Shown: one piece after another, positions 1 to 4,577 of the stretch
Numbering within the stretch: position 1 is the stretch's first letter
Layout: each line of letters begins with the position of its first letter
NCBI GenBank assembly: GCA_024640385.1
Contig: JAHEFC010000217.1
Coordinates: 1 to 6,768 of the forward strand
Origin: Sphingobacteriales bacterium
Lineage (GTDB): Bacteria > Bacteroidota > Bacteroidia > Chitinophagales > Chitinophagaceae
DNA length: 6,768 nt
Reading direction: 5' to 3'
The notes under the pieces: model-generated
The model's input: only the letters and a program-made list of their open reading frames with translations
Databases searched by the model: none
What the model was told of the DNA's origin: nothing
Position numbers and translations under genes: made by a program

Positions 1-937
1 ACCTTCCACAGAAGAGAATATCTTTCAGCCTGTTCTCAGGGAAAAGATCTCCAATGTGCTGGTGGGAATGGGCTTCTTCGAGATCATGAACAACTCTATT
101 ACCAATAGTGCGTTTCTCACGGAAGAAGAACAGGCCACTGCAGTGAAAATGATGAACAACCTGAGTGCAGAACTGGATTCGCTGCGGGTATCCATGCTTG
201 AAACCGGCCTGCAGACCGTATTGCACAACCTGAACAGAAAGAACAACAGCCTCAGGCTTTTTGAATTCGGCAAAACCTATTCCACCAACGGTGTGGGCAA
301 TTATAAAGAAGTAGAACATCTTGCCTTATTTGTTACCGGCAAAACCAGGGAAGACAACTGGCATGTCAAAAAAGAGAGTTCAGACATCTACTACCTGAAA
401 GGTGTTGTGCAGGCCCTGTTGACCCAGCTCGGTATCAGGGATCTCATTTTTGAAACGTCAAACCATACCCGGCTTGATGAACATGTACAGATCAGATCGG
501 GTGACACTGTGATCGCCAGCATCGGGAAAGTGAACAACAACCTGGTGTCAAGGTTCGATATCAAGCAGGACGTTTATGTGGCTGATATATTATGGGAGAA
601 CAGCATCAGACTGGTTGAAAAGATCAGGCTGGCCTACCAGGAGATCCCGAAGTTTCCGGCGGTACAGCGTGACCTGGCTTTTGTTGTAGACAGGCACCTG
701 ATCTACAGCAAAGTGGAAGAAGCCGTTAAGATGACCAGGATCCCCAGGCTCAGGCAGATCAATCTCTTCGATGTATTCGAGAGTGAGAAATTAGGAGCAG
801 GCAAAAAATCCATGGCCCTGAGTTTTACATTCCTGGATGAAGAAAAAACGCTTACCGATAAGGATATTGATGAGATGATGCAGAAAATCATCGTAACTTT
901 TGAAAAGGAACTCAATGCTGAAATAAGAAAAGCATGA
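1..937 (+). CDS. pheT: Phenylalanyl-tRNA synthetase beta subunit, C-terminal part (5' end outside window)
   Basis: PheT pairs with PheS in the cytoplasmic alpha2-beta2 enzyme that charges tRNA-Phe. The frame is open from base 2, so the gene enters from the left; about 311 codons are present. PheT of this phylum is usually near 800 residues, so roughly the last 40% is seen. The first part (FQPVLREKISNVLVGMGF, then NSITNSAF and the RLFEFGKTY stretch) matches the catalytic-like B6/B7 core. From about base 644 the IPKFPAVQRDLAFVVD segment opens the B8 ferredoxin-fold anticodon-binding domain, which runs to the stop. The GTG at 56 is internal, not the start. The stop codon overlaps the next ATG (ATGA at 934-937), implying translational coupling. 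Identity is clear from these conserved segments; nothing looks broken. Confidence 0.95.
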   Translation, partial: PSTEENIFQPVLREKISNVLVGMGFFEIMNNSITNSAFLTEEEQATAVKMMNNLSAELDSLRVSMLETGLQTVLHNLNRKNNSLRLFEFGKTYSTNGVGNYKEVEHLALFVTGKTREDNWHVKKESSDIYYLKGVVQALLTQLGIRDLIFETSNHTRLDEHVQIRSGDTVIASIGKVNNNLVSRFDIKQDVYVADILWENSIRLVEKIRLAYQEIPKFPAVQRDLAFVVDRHLIYSKVEEAVKMTRIPRLRQINLFDVFESEKLGAGKKSMALSFTFLDEEKTLTDKDIDEMMQKIIVTFEKELNAEIRKA

Positions 938-1221
938 CAACACCCACTGAACAAATAGAAAGGATCAGGCTGAAGATCCAGGGCCTTTTAAAAAAACAGC
1001 AGTCGCTCGAAAAAGAAAATGAGAAACTGAAAGCCGAGCTCGATCGCAGAACAGGCATAGAACTGGAGCTAAAAGGAAAGGTGAGCCAGTTGGAAGAGCA
1101 GGTCAACCTGCTGAAAGCATCAACCGGGCAAATGGATGAGACTTCAAAAAAAGCATTTGAAAAGCAGTTGAACCATTATATAAAGGAAATTGACCGCTGC
1201 ATTGCCATGCTCAGCCAGTAG
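934..1221 (+). CDS. Small coiled-coil protein coupled to pheT, possible ZapA/division partner
   Basis: A 95-residue soluble protein with no signal peptide or membrane segment. Residues about 6-65 are rich in K, E, L and Q with heptad-like spacing, predicting a parallel coiled coil. A second helix (about 70-94) ends in HYIKEIDRCIAMLSQ. The ATG overlaps the pheT stop by 4 nt (ATGA), so the start is well supported and it should be made from the pheT transcript. From memory, small coiled-coil genes often lie between pheT and zapA in Bacteroidota and tend to be left hypothetical or misnamed after pheT. Size and composition recall ZapB, which bridges ZapA to the chromosome terminus in Escherichia coli, but I see no diagnostic homology. 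The division role is inference from position; reality of the gene is near certain, function unknown. Confidence 0.85.
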   Translation: MTTPTEQIERIRLKIQGLLKKQQSLEKENEKLKAELDRRTGIELELKGKVSQLEEQVNLLKASTGQMDETSKKAFEKQLNHYIKEIDRCIAMLSQ

Positions 1222-1222
1222 G

Positions 1223-1480
1223 TCATATGCGTTTTACCATCCTCATACGGGTCTCTGATTCCCCGCTGAACAGTTCAAGCACATACACTCCGTAGGGAAC
1301 ATCGTTGAGGCCGCGCCATCTGTAGTTGGTATGACCCTGGGGGATCTCTGCTTCCATGGAAACGATGATACTGCCCTGTTCATCTTTAAGAACAGCACGC
1401 AGGGAAGAAGGTATTTCCTTGTGATCCACCTCGAAGACCATAGAGTCAATGAAGACCGCTGATTTGGGCTTGGCAAACAT
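1223..1480 (-). CDS. Small beta-domain protein resembling a T9SS sorting / FlgD Ig-like domain
   Basis: An 85-residue protein on the opposite strand to its neighbours. Residues 29-85 alternate hydrophobic and polar positions like a small beta sandwich. The TNYRWRGLNDVPYGVYVLEL stretch (51-70), the following G73 and the basic end RMVKRI (80-85) strongly resemble the C-terminal secretion domain of type IX cargo (GxYxLxL, then Gly, then a basic tail) and the related FlgD Ig-like fold. Unlike cargo, there is no signal peptide: the frame has no ATG, GTG or TTG start upstream before a TGA at 1523-1525, so a secreted precursor is not encoded here. It may be cytoplasmic or a remnant of a longer cargo gene. 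Its stop lies one base from the stop of the coiled-coil gene, and no terminator separates them. Real coding is likely from the family-like residues; the family label is tentative. Confidence 0.65.
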   Translation of the reverse strand: MFAKPKSAVFIDSMVFEVDHKEIPSSLRAVLKDEQGSIIVSMEAEIPQGHTNYRWRGLNDVPYGVYVLELFSGESETRMRMVKRI

Positions 1481-1528
1481 CAGAGCAATTTTACGCGTTA
1501 ATGGATGAGTTATTCCCAGGGATCAGGA

Positions 1529-1559
1529 TTTGCGTATCTTCAAGGTTATGCTATATCAC
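1529..1559 (+). promoter_or_regulatory. Putative Bacteroidota-type promoter of zapA
   Basis: TTTG at 1529-1532 and TATATCAC at 1552-1559 are separated by 19 nt, close to the Bacteroidota consensus TTTG / TAnnTTTG; the -7 box matches in its TAnnT half only. Transcription would start near 1563-1567, about 45-50 nt before the zapA ATG. It lies between the divergent minus-strand gene and zapA, where a promoter is needed unless the pheT transcript reads through. Confidence 0.45.
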
Positions 1560-1565
1560 CCAATC

Positions 1566-1605
1566 GGAGGTGAAAAAAATGTTCATAAATATATGTGAAA
1601 ATTAA
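1566..1605 (+). promoter_or_regulatory. Perfect Shine-Dalgarno with 8-codon upstream ORF ahead of zapA
   Basis: GGAGGTGA at 1566-1573 is fully complementary to the canonical anti-Shine-Dalgarno end of 16S rRNA and sits 5 nt before an ATG at 1579. That ATG opens an 8-residue reading frame, MFINICEN, ending in TAA at 1603-1605, in the same frame as zapA and 6 nt before its ATG. Nothing similar precedes rny, rplS or tatA in this window. It may be a leader peptide affecting zapA translation by re-initiation, or the remnant of an N-terminal extension. Translation is not shown. Confidence 0.35.
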
Positions 1606-1611
1606 ATACAA

Positions 1612-1887
1612 ATGCAAAATTCCATATCAATAAATATTGTGATTGGTGACCGTAACTACCGGGTAAGGATAGACGCCCAGGATGAGGAGCAGGTCAGGAA
1701 GATCTCCAAACAGATCAACGACAAGATCGTGGAGTTCAAAACCAACTTCGCCGGCAAGGATATGCAGGATTATATATCGATGGTCCTCCTCTGGTTTGTC
1801 ACTGAACAGCAGCAGGGTGGCTTAGCGATCGCCGGCATTTCCGAGGAACTGGAGGGGCTGGAGCAGCTTCTGGACAAACCACTTTAA
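1612..1887 (+). CDS. zapA: Cell division protein ZapA
   Basis: ZapA binds FtsZ and bundles its protofilaments at the division site. This 91-residue protein has the family layout: an N-terminal beta hairpin (SISINIVIGDRNYRVRIDA, about residues 4-22), the EQVRKISKQINDKI helix (about 26-39), and a long C-terminal helix that in the family forms the dimer and tetramer coiled coil. It is shorter than the 109-residue E. coli protein, as is common in Bacteroidota. The ATG at 1612 follows an A/T-rich stretch without Shine-Dalgarno, usual for this phylum; the only upstream in-frame ATG is cut off by TAA at 1603. Its neighbours are the coiled-coil gene (separated by the minus-strand gene) and rny. No intrinsic terminator follows; repeat DNA begins at the stop. 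Confidence 0.9.
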   Translation: MQNSISINIVIGDRNYRVRIDAQDEEQVRKISKQINDKIVEFKTNFAGKDMQDYISMVLLWFVTEQQQGGLAIAGISEELEGLEQLLDKPL

Positions 1888-1888
1888 G

Positions 1889-1933
1889 CAGGTGGCAGGT
1901 TGCAGGTTCCAGGTGACACAGGTTCCAGGTGGC
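1889..1933. repeat. Degenerate tandem array, CAGGTnn, 7-nt period
   Basis: CAGGT occurs at 1889, 1896, 1903, 1910, 1919 and 1926, six copies in 45 bases. Spacing is 7 nt, with one 9-nt step. It starts two bases after the zapA stop and encodes nothing plausible on either strand. It looks like a dispersed intergenic simple-repeat type, but copy number elsewhere cannot be judged here. Confidence 0.7.
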
Positions 1934-1950
1934 AATGTATTCACTGCACC

Positions 1951-1991
1951 TTTCGCCTTTCGCCTCTCGCCTTTCCCCCTCGCCTCCCGCC
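1951..1991. repeat. Degenerate tandem array, TTTCGCC, 7-nt period
   Basis: Units read TTTCGCC (1951), TTTCGCC (1958), TCTCGCC (1965), TTTCCC(C) (1972), CCTCGCC (1978) and TCCCGCC (1985). The period matches the CAGGTnn array 17 bases upstream. CCT recurs every 7 nt here and AGG every 7 nt there, so a transcript could pair the arrays imperfectly in register. A short run of C follows to 2000. No gene is evident. Confidence 0.7.
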
Positions 1992-2032
1992 TGACCCCCC
2001 AAATTGCCCCAGGGATCTAAATCGATTAATTA

Positions 2033-2064
2033 CTTAACTTCGTAGGTTAAGGCCAGATATGGCC
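2033..2064 (+). promoter_or_regulatory. Putative rny -7 element and two adjoining hairpins in the leader
   Basis: TAACTTCG at 2035-2042 fits the TAnnTTTG -7 box with one mismatch, the same substitution as in the rplS promoter; no TTTG lies at the expected distance upstream, so the promoter is only half supported. The box falls inside an inverted repeat, CTTAACT (2033-2039) with GGTTAAG (2045-2051). Directly after, GGCCA (2051-2055), loop GATA, TGGCC (2060-2064) forms a compact hairpin. If transcription starts near 2047-2050, this second hairpin is the very 5' end of the rny mRNA, with about 40 nt of A-rich leader before the ATG. Confidence 0.45.
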
Positions 2065-2104
2065 GGAAAGATTAATAACGTGACATTGATAAAACACAAC
2101 ATTC

Positions 2105-3673
2105 ATGGATTTCAATCAGATTTTACCCATTATAATTGGTGTAATTGCTTTAGCCATAGGCATAGGGGCGGGTAAGTTCCTGTTCGCCAAGGATACACGC
2201 AAACAATTAGATGAGGCAGCACAACAGGCAGAAAAGATCATTGCGGATGCCCGCATGCAGTCGGAGACTCTGAAGAAAGAGAAAATGCTCGAAGCCAAGG
2301 AGAAATTTGTACAACTCAGGGCTGAGCACGACAAAGAGGTACTGGAAAGGAACAAAAAGATCAACGATTCGGAGACCAGGATCAAGCAAAAAGAGCAATC
2401 CATCAACTCCAAACTGGAGAATCTTGACAGGCAGACCAAGGAAAATGAGGCCATCAAGGAGAACCTGAACCGCCAGATCGAAGTGATCAACCAGAAGCGT
2501 ACCGAGCTGGAAAAGCACCAGGAAGAGCATATCCGCCGGCTTGAAAAGATCGCCGGCCTGACTGCCGAGGAAGCCAAGTCCCAGCTGGTGGAAAGCCTCA
2601 GGCAGGAAGCCCAGTCCCAGGCCATTACCATCCAGCAGGAGATCATTGAAGACGCCAAGCAGAAAGCCAATAAAGAGGCCAGGAAGATCATCATCCAGTC
2701 TATCCAGCGCACGGCTGCGGAACAAACCATAGAAAACACGGTTACGGTGTTCAACCTCGAAAGTGATGAGATCAAAGGGCAGATCATTGGCCGTGAAGGC
2801 CGTAACATCAGGGCCATTGAAGCTGCTACAGGCGTTGACCTGATCGTTGACGATACCCCGGAGGCCATCGTACTGTCATCATTCGATCCCCTCAGAAGGG
2901 AGATCGCGAGGTTATCCCTGCAGCGGCTGGTAGCCGATGGCAGGATCCACCCCGCCCGTATTGAAGAGGTGGTGGAGAAAACCCGTAAACAGATCGAAGA
3001 ACAGGTCATGGATATCGGAGAGAGAGCAGTGATCGAACTGGGGATCCACGGTTTGCATAAAGAACTGGTAAGAGTGGTGGGCAAAATGCGCTTCCGCTCA
3101 TCTTATGGCCAGAACCTGCTGATGCATAGCCGCGAGGTGGCCAATCTTTGCGGTATTATGGCTGCAGAACTTGGAATGAACGCCAAACTAGCCAAACGTG
3201 CTGGTCTGCTGCACGATATAGGCAAGGTGCCGGACGAAGAAACCGAGCTCAGCCACGCCCTTCTGGGAGGCAAACTTGCTGAGAAATACGGGGAGAACCC
3301 CGCAGTAGTGAACGCCATTGCGGCGCACCACGACGAAATAGAAATGGCTTATGTGATATCTCCAATTGTTCAGGCCTGTGACGCCATCAGCGGCGCAAGG
3401 CCAGGCGCCAGGAGGGAGATCATGCAGCAGTATATCCAGCGGATCAAAGACCTTGAAACCCTGGCCATGACCTACCAGGGAGTTGAAAAGGCCTATGCCA
3501 TCCAGGCCGGACGTGAGCTGAGGGTAATCGTAGAAGCTGATAAAGTGACCGATACCGATTCAGAAAAGATCAGCTTCGAAATGGCCCAGAAGATCCAGAA
3601 CGAAATGACATACCCGGGTCAGATCAAGGTTACCGTGATCAGGGAGAAGCGCACAGTCAATGTTGCGCGGTAA
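2105..3673 (+). CDS. rny: Ribonuclease Y
   Basis: RNase Y is a membrane-anchored endoribonuclease that starts mRNA decay. At 522 residues it has normal length and all parts in order: an N-terminal membrane helix (about residues 5-25, [15 protein letters not shown]), a long charged coiled coil (about 30-200), a KH RNA-binding domain with its GxxG loop (IIGREGRN, from residue 227), and an HD metal-dependent phosphohydrolase domain. The metal ligands are visible: H341, H370-D371 in LLHDIGKV, H408-H409 in AAHHDE, and D426 in QACDAISG. The C-terminal [12 protein letters not shown] motif is intact, followed by TAA at 3671, with a second in-frame stop (TGA at 3677). The ATG at 2105 puts the membrane helix at the correct place. 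The 3' end of the gene lies in an 18-bp inverted repeat, which with the hairpin-rich leader could affect its own mRNA stability. Confidence 0.97.
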   Translation: MDFNQILPIIIGVIALAIGIGAGKFLFAKDTRKQLDEAAQQAEKIIADARMQSETLKKEKMLEAKEKFVQLRAEHDKEVLERNKKINDSETRIKQKEQSINSKLENLDRQTKENEAIKENLNRQIEVINQKRTELEKHQEEHIRRLEKIAGLTAEEAKSQLVESLRQEAQSQAITIQQEIIEDAKQKANKEARKIIIQSIQRTAAEQTIENTVTVFNLESDEIKGQIIGREGRNIRAIEAATGVDLIVDDTPEAIVLSSFDPLRREIARLSLQRLVADGRIHPARIEEVVEKTRKQIEEQVMDIGERAVIELGIHGLHKELVRVVGKMRFRSSYGQNLLMHSREVANLCGIMAAELGMNAKLAKRAGLLHDIGKVPDEETELSHALLGGKLAEKYGENPAVVNAIAAHHDEIEMAYVISPIVQACDAISGARPGARREIMQQYIQRIKDLETLAMTYQGVEKAYAIQAGRELRVIVEADKVTDTDSEKISFEMAQKIQNEMTYPGQIKVTVIREKRTVNVAR

Positions 3674-3685
3674 CCTTGATCTGAC
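3618..3685 (+). repeat. 18-bp perfect inverted repeat spanning the rny stop codon
   Basis: GTCAGATCAAGGTTACCG at 3618-3635 is exactly complementary, in reverse, to 3668-3685. Inside it one G-T and one G-C pair extend the stem to 20 bp in RNA, leaving a loop of about 28 nt (3638-3665). The 5' arm encodes the conserved QIKVT segment of RNase Y; the 3' arm carries the last Arg codon, the TAA stop and the first 12 non-coding bases. No T-run follows, so it is not a classical terminator. The 3' arm appears to be an inverted copy of the conserved 5' arm. Confidence 0.9.
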
Positions 3686-3821
3686 AATGTGAGGAATGTG
3701 ATTAATGTGGGGAATGTGATTAATGAATGTGAGAATGTGGCAAATGCCCATTCCATCCATTCACCACATTCCCCCTCATTCATTTCCCACATTTATCACA
3801 TTCTCCACATTTATCACATTC
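3686..3821. repeat. Large imperfect palindrome made of 9-nt AATGTGnnn units
   Basis: The left arm reads AATGTGAGG, AATGTGATT, AATGTGGGG, AATGTGATT from 3686 in exact 9-nt steps, then shorter AATG and AATGTG variants to about 3746. The right arm carries the same units on the other strand. Bases 3694-3725 pair with 3790-3821 at 29 of 32 positions, and GAATGTGG (3733-3740) pairs with CCACATTC (3764-3771) inside. Short open frames across it have repetitive translations (runs of HI/YHI or NVIN) and are not genes. It fills the rny-rplS gap and begins exactly where the rny 3' inverted repeat stops. Confidence 0.85.
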
Positions 3822-3845
3822 AAAATTTGGCGCAGCCAAATTTTT
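3822..3845 (+). terminator. Perfect 10-bp hairpin with T-run between rny and rplS
   Basis: AAAATTTGGC (3822-3831), loop GCA, GCCAAATTTT (3835-3844), followed by one more T, can act as an intrinsic terminator for transcripts coming from rny. The stem is A/T-rich, and the T-run is mostly part of the stem, so its strength is uncertain. Its left arm also contains the -33 TTTG of the rplS promoter, so it may serve as a DNA element instead. CCAAATTTT recurs at 3862-3870, giving the left arm a second possible partner. Confidence 0.5.
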
Positions 3846-3857
3846 CTCCTACCTTCG
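3826..3857 (+). promoter_or_regulatory. Bacteroidota-type promoter of rplS
   Basis: TTTG at 3826-3829 and TACCTTCG at 3850-3857 are 20 nt apart, one mismatch from TTTG / TAnnTTTG. The start of transcription would fall near 3861-3864, giving a leader of only about 13-16 nt before the rplS ATG, with no Shine-Dalgarno. The spacing is identical to that of the tatA promoter in this window. Confidence 0.7.
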
Positions 3858-3876
3858 CCGTCCAAATTTTACGGAT

Positions 3877-4227
3877 ATGAATCCCGCAATAGCTTTTGTA
3901 CACGAGCAACTGACCACGAAGAAAGAGACGCCTAAATTCAAGGCAGGCGACAATATTACCGTGAACTATAAGATCGTAGAAGGTAATAAGGAGCGTATCC
4001 AGAGCTTTAAAGGCGATGTGATCAAGCGCCAGGGTCAGGGAGCAACCGCTACATTCACTGTTCGCAAAGTGTCTGACGCTGTGGGAGTTGAAAGGACTTT
4101 CCCGGTAAACTCTCCTAATATCGAGTCGATCATCCTGAACAAGACCGGTAAAGTGCGCCGCGCCAAGCTTTACTTCCTGCGTACCAGGAGCGGCAAAAGC
4201 GCCAGGATCAAGGAAAAAAGAATGTAA
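3877..4227 (+). CDS. rplS: 50S ribosomal protein L19
   Basis: L19 sits at the interface of the large and small ribosomal subunits. The 116-residue protein has the usual length. Seen in order are the N-terminal helix, the [22 protein letters not shown] strand region (about 21-42), the [12 protein letters not shown] turn (about 44-55), and the family signature from L87 to R102 ([16 protein letters not shown]), followed by a basic tail ending KEKRM. The ATG at 3877 gives the family N-terminus ([12 protein letters not shown]). It stands alone, with its own promoter and a strong terminator 25 nt after the stop, unlike the rpsP-rimM-trmD-rplS operon of many other phyla. Nothing abnormal is seen. 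Confidence 0.98.
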   Translation: MNPAIAFVHEQLTTKKETPKFKAGDNITVNYKIVEGNKERIQSFKGDVIKRQGQGATATFTVRKVSDAVGVERTFPVNSPNIESIILNKTGKVRRAKLYFLRTRSGKSARIKEKRM

Positions 4228-4251
4228 TCAGAACATTGAAAATAATTTAAC

Positions 4252-4279
4252 AAACGGGAGCCCTCAGGCTCCCGTTTTT
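4252..4279 (+). terminator. Strong intrinsic terminator of rplS
   Basis: AAACGGGAGCC (4252-4262), loop CTCA, GGCTCCCGTTT (4267-4277): an 11-bp perfect stem with a 7-bp G/C-rich core, running into TTTTTG then TTTT. This is the only classical terminator in the window, and it separates rplS from the tatA transcript. Confidence 0.92.
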
Positions 4280-4281
4280 GT

Positions 4282-4313
4282 TTTGACCGTATGAATTCAG
4301 AATTCTAACTTTG
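4282..4313 (+). promoter_or_regulatory. Bacteroidota-type promoter of tatA (and probably gatA)
   Basis: TTTG at 4282-4285 and TAACTTTG at 4306-4313, 20 nt apart, match the consensus TTTG / TAnnTTTG exactly. Transcription would start near 4317-4320, about 20 nt before the tatA ATG, with an A-rich leader and no Shine-Dalgarno. The -33 box lies in the T-tail region of the rplS terminator. The spacer holds two GAATTC palindromes (4293 and 4300). Confidence 0.8.
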
Positions 4314-4338
4314 AATTTCACACAGAAAACTGAGAACA

Positions 4339-4554
4339 ATGTTATCCAGCGTATTACTCTTAAGCATGCCCGGTGGAACTGAATGGATCATCATCGTTAT
4401 TGCTGTCCTCGTACTCTTTGGCGGTAGAAAGATCCCTGAATTCATGAGAGGTATCGGTCGTGGTATCCGTGAGTTCAACGATGCGAAGTCAAACGTGAAG
4501 AAAGAGATCGAAGAGGGCATTAGCGAAAAAGACAAAACACAGGTTCCATCCTAG
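4339..4554 (+). CDS. tatA: Sec-independent (Tat) translocase subunit TatA/TatE
   Basis: TatA oligomerises in the inner membrane to pass folded twin-arginine proteins. This 71-residue protein shows the family pattern: a short outside N-terminus with a polar residue E15 at the start of the membrane helix, hydrophobic residues 16-27 (WIIIVIAVLVLF), the GG hinge at 28-29, then the amphipathic helix starting RKIPEFMRGIGRGIREF with F46 at the conserved place, and a charged tail. E15 lies 13 residues before G28, as Q8 does before G21 in E. coli TatA. The ATG at 4339 follows an excellent promoter; an internal ATG at 4366 (M10) would leave a very short N-terminus, but cannot be excluded. No tatC is nearby, as often in this phylum. 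TatB is less likely given the length and hinge. Confidence 0.93.
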   Translation: MLSSVLLLSMPGGTEWIIIVIAVLVLFGGRKIPEFMRGIGRGIREFNDAKSNVKKEIEEGISEKDKTQVPS

Positions 4555-4577
4555 TGTCTTAAAATTCTAACCTTAGT

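Noticed and set aside
56..58. GTG as start of a short pheT-like gene
   Set aside because: The frame is open to the left edge, and the residues encoded by bases 2-55 continue the PheT core, so the GTG is internal.
1799..2002. Minus-strand open frame over the zapA 3' end and the repeat arrays
   Set aside because: Low-complexity product of the 7-nt arrays, antisense to zapA, with no family-like features.
1888..2104. Possible 6S RNA downstream of zapA, as in gammaproteobacteria
   Set aside because: About half of the gap is repeat array, and the rest holds only two short stems. I cannot see the long stem with central bubble that defines 6S RNA. A covariance-model search would decide.
2116..3084. 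Long minus-strand open frame of 322 codons opposite rny
   Set aside because: Its translation is rich in Ser, Leu, Ile and Cys without domain pattern. It is the shadow of the coiled-coil codon use of rny, which is unambiguous on the plus strand.
3689..3935. Two short plus-strand open frames across the rny-rplS gap
   Set aside because: Their translations simply repeat the 9-nt AATGTG units (three codons per unit), and the longer run overlaps rplS in another frame.
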